Under the pieces are notes generated by a model. It made no database searches. It was not told the origin of the DNA and was given only the letters and a program-made list of their open reading frames with translations. This document shows, one piece after another, positions 5,932 through 6,892 of a stretch of DNA of 6,892 nt (the stretch's first letter is position 1; each line of letters starts with the position of its first letter). Made by a program: the position numbers and the translations under genes. The DNA is taken from positions 1 through 6,892 of the forward strand of contig CALGNW010000316.1 of the NCBI GenBank assembly GCA_937958345.1, given 5' to 3'. This stretch comes from an uncultured Neomegalonema sp. GTDB taxonomy: Bacteria > Pseudomonadota > Alphaproteobacteria > Rhodobacterales > Rhodobacteraceae.

Positions 5932-6204
5932 GTGAACAAGAAAGAACTCGCCGCAGCAGTGGCCGGGAAGACAGACATGACTAACGCAGCGGCAGCTGAA
6001 GCTGTTGAGGCCGTGTTTGAAGTGATCACAGAATCATTGAAAGCCAAAGACGATGTGAAACTGCTTGGCTTCGGCACGTTCACGGTGACACGCCGTGCAG
6101 CCAGCGAAGGCCGGAACCCACAAACGGGTGAGAAAATCAAAATCAAGGCCTCCAATCAGGCAAAATTCAAGGTCGGCAAAGGCCTGAAAGACGCGATCAA
6201 CTGA
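5932..6204 (+). CDS. hupB: DNA-binding protein HU
   Basis: This 90-residue protein has exactly the usual HU length. HU is a small dimeric nucleoid protein that bends and compacts DNA with little sequence preference and assists replication, recombination and transcription. The N-terminal helical dimerisation part (MNKKELAAAVAGKT onward, 1-40) is followed by GFGTF (46-50) and the beta-arm signature GRNPQTGEKIKIKA (60-73). P63 is the proline that intercalates between base pairs in the family. The C-terminal FKVGKGLKDAIN is also typical. Translation starts at GTG (5932), with GAGAGGG (5918-5924) seven bases before it; no ATG fits the conserved N-terminus. The gene has its own promoter and terminator. 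The lon neighbour matches hupB of other proteobacteria, so I use that symbol, but HU and IHF-like paralogues can be named differently by species. Confidence 0.95.
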   Translation: MNKKELAAAVAGKTDMTNAAAAEAVEAVFEVITESLKAKDDVKLLGFGTFTVTRRAASEGRNPQTGEKIKIKASNQAKFKVGKGLKDAIN

Positions 6205-6217
6205 TATTTCAGCAATG

Positions 6218-6261
6218 AAATTTCCGCGCGGGTGAGACACGTTTCACCCGCGCAAAATTTT
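6218..6261 (+). terminator. Terminator of the HU gene
   Basis: A GC-rich 10-bp stem (GCGCGGGTGA 6226-6235 with TCACCCGCGC 6244-6253) starts 21 bases after the HU stop. It can be extended at its base by AAATTT (6218-6223) with AAATTT (6255-6260). The following T-run is short (TTTT, 6258-6261), so efficiency is less certain than for the lon terminator. Confidence 0.65.
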
Positions 6262-6286
6262 GATAAAAAAAGCTACAGCGTTTCTG

Positions 6287-6316
6287 TTGATCATCCATCA
6301 ATAAAAGGGCTATAGA
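6287..6316 (+). promoter_or_regulatory. Candidate promoter of tRNA-Val
   Basis: TTGATC (6287-6292) and TATAGA (6311-6316) are spaced by 18 bases. They lie downstream of the HU terminator and 43 bases before the tRNA, a good position for an independent stable-RNA promoter with a short 5' leader. Confidence 0.6.
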
Positions 6317-6359
6317 CTTCGAACAGTCGCAGGGCAGGTTTGGCCTGAGACGATTTTGC

Positions 6360-6435
6360 GGGCGGTTAGCTCAGTTGGTAGAGCATCTCGTTTACACCGA
6401 GAGGGTCGGGAGTTCGAGCCTCTCACCGCCCACCA
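6360..6435 (+). tRNA. tRNA-Val, anticodon UAC
   Basis: The 76-base sequence folds fully. The acceptor stem is GGGCGGT (6360-6366) with ACCGCCC (6425-6431), and the D arm is GCTC (6369-6372) with GAGC (6381-6384). The anticodon stem is TCTCG (6386-6390) with CGAGA (6398-6402), with anticodon TAC at 6393-6395. The T arm is GGGAG (6408-6412) with CTCTC (6420-6424), including one G-U pair, around TTCGAGC. The discriminator is A6432 and CCA is encoded (6433-6435). UAC reads GUA and, with wobble, other valine codons. Confidence 0.97.
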
Positions 6436-6441
6436 AGATAG

Positions 6442-6477
6442 AAAAATACCTGCATCGAAAGGTGCAGGTATTTTTTT
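6442..6477 (+). terminator. Intrinsic terminator of tRNA-Val, probably bidirectional
   Basis: A stem of TACCTGCA (6447-6454) with TGCAGGTA (6463-6470) is capped by T-G and C-G pairs on a GAAA tetraloop (6457-6460). It is followed by seven T (6471-6477). The five A before the stem (6442-6446) form a T-tract on the minus strand, so it can also end the converging deaminase transcript, whose stop codon is at 6528-6526. Confidence 0.92.
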
Positions 6478-6525
6478 GTCCAACGTAGACGTGAGCGCAG
6501 ACCCTACAGCGGCAAGTGCAGACTT

Positions 6526-6892
6526 TTATTCCTTGAACCGATCCGCATGTGCATCAACCGCATCAATTCCAGCCTGTTTCGTGCTGTCATCAATGAATGA
6601 CGCCGCAAACGAGTTCTTCGCCAACTTGACCAAATCATCCGGCGTCAGATCCAGCGCGTCGTAGATGCCCAGATAATTGTCGTTCACGTACCCGCCAAAA
6701 TAGGACGGATCGTCCGAATTCACAGTAACCAGCAACCCCGCATCCAGCGCGCGCTTCACGGGCGAGGCATCAAGGGTCGGGATGCCCTTCAGGCGCAAGT
6801 TCGAAAGCGGACACATCGTCAGTGGCGTTTGCTCGCGCGCCAGACGGGCGGTTAGCGCTGCATCGTCCAGCGCCCGATTGCCGTGATCGACC
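6526..6892 (-). CDS. Adenine deaminase (adenosine deaminase family), C-terminal part
   Basis: About 121 C-terminal residues are present; the frame is open to the right edge, so the start and roughly two thirds of the protein lie outside. The segment opens VDHGNRALDD, the HG motif of the adenosine/AMP deaminase amidohydrolase family. It continues with PLTMCPLSNLRL (visible residues 23-34) and LLVTVNSDDPSYFGGY (53-68), where the DD pair contributes a zinc ligand. The CPLSN and NSDDPxYFGGY blocks match the branch containing yeast Aah1 and Pseudomonas adenine deaminase rather than E. coli Add, so the likely reaction is adenine to hypoxanthine plus ammonia in cytoplasmic purine salvage. Many annotations call this branch 'adenosine deaminase' (add). 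It converges on tRNA-Val, with a shared terminator between them. Family is near certain; substrate preference is inferred from motifs. Confidence 0.92.
   Translation of the reverse strand, partial: VDHGNRALDDAALTARLAREQTPLTMCPLSNLRLKGIPTLDASPVKRALDAGLLVTVNSDDPSYFGGYVNDNYLGIYDALDLTPDDLVKLAKNSFAASFIDDSTKQAGIDAVDAHADRFKE

Noticed and set aside
6360..6435. tRNA 3' end as a possible integration (att) site
   Set aside because: No integrase gene and no repeated tRNA 3' end are present in the window; the tRNA is followed directly by its terminator and a housekeeping gene.

Overview
The window reads as chromosomal housekeeping DNA from an alphaproteobacterium, most likely Rhodobacterales. The adenylosuccinate lyase, the Lon protease and the lon - HU - tRNA-Val order all resemble that group. 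This placement comes from recalled family resemblance, not from a search. Coding density is high, and there is no insertion sequence, CRISPR array, phage gene or integration scar.

Layout from left to right. At the left edge, on the minus strand, is the first 33 codons of a protein with a twin-arginine (Tat) signal peptide. Next, also on the minus strand, come a small membrane-anchored protein of unknown function (276-545) and purB (599-1897); the small gene follows purB by 53 bases and is probably cotranscribed. A divergent intergenic region (1898-2072) then holds candidate back-to-back promoters for purB and for an RTX-type calcium-binding protein (2073-3047, plus strand). The two share an identical 8-bp -35 block in opposite orientation. 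A 318-base gap follows, with a weak hairpin at its start and a good heat-shock (sigma-32) promoter candidate near its end, leading into lon (3366-5795). A strong intrinsic terminator ends lon, and its T-tract runs directly into the TTGACA -35 box of the HU gene (GTG start, 5932-6204). HU has its own hairpin terminator, followed by a promoter and a complete tRNA-Val(UAC) with encoded CCA (6360-6435). A terminator with a GAAA tetraloop lies between the tRNA and the converging 3' end of an adenine deaminase gene (6526 to the right edge, minus strand, 5' part missing).

How the parts relate: purB (AMP and IMP synthesis) and adenine deaminase (adenine salvage to hypoxanthine) both act in purine metabolism but lie about 4.6 kb apart in separate units, so no operon link is implied. 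Lon (protein quality control) and HU (nucleoid protein) are a common neighbour pair in proteobacteria, and HU is a known Lon substrate in some species. The RTX protein stands alone: no type I secretion ABC transporter or membrane-fusion gene is visible beside it.

I did not find a new multi-gene system. The least explained items are the orphan RTX protein with its unrecognised C-terminal domain, the mirrored purB/RTX promoter region with its inverted repeat, and the unrecognised small protein after purB.
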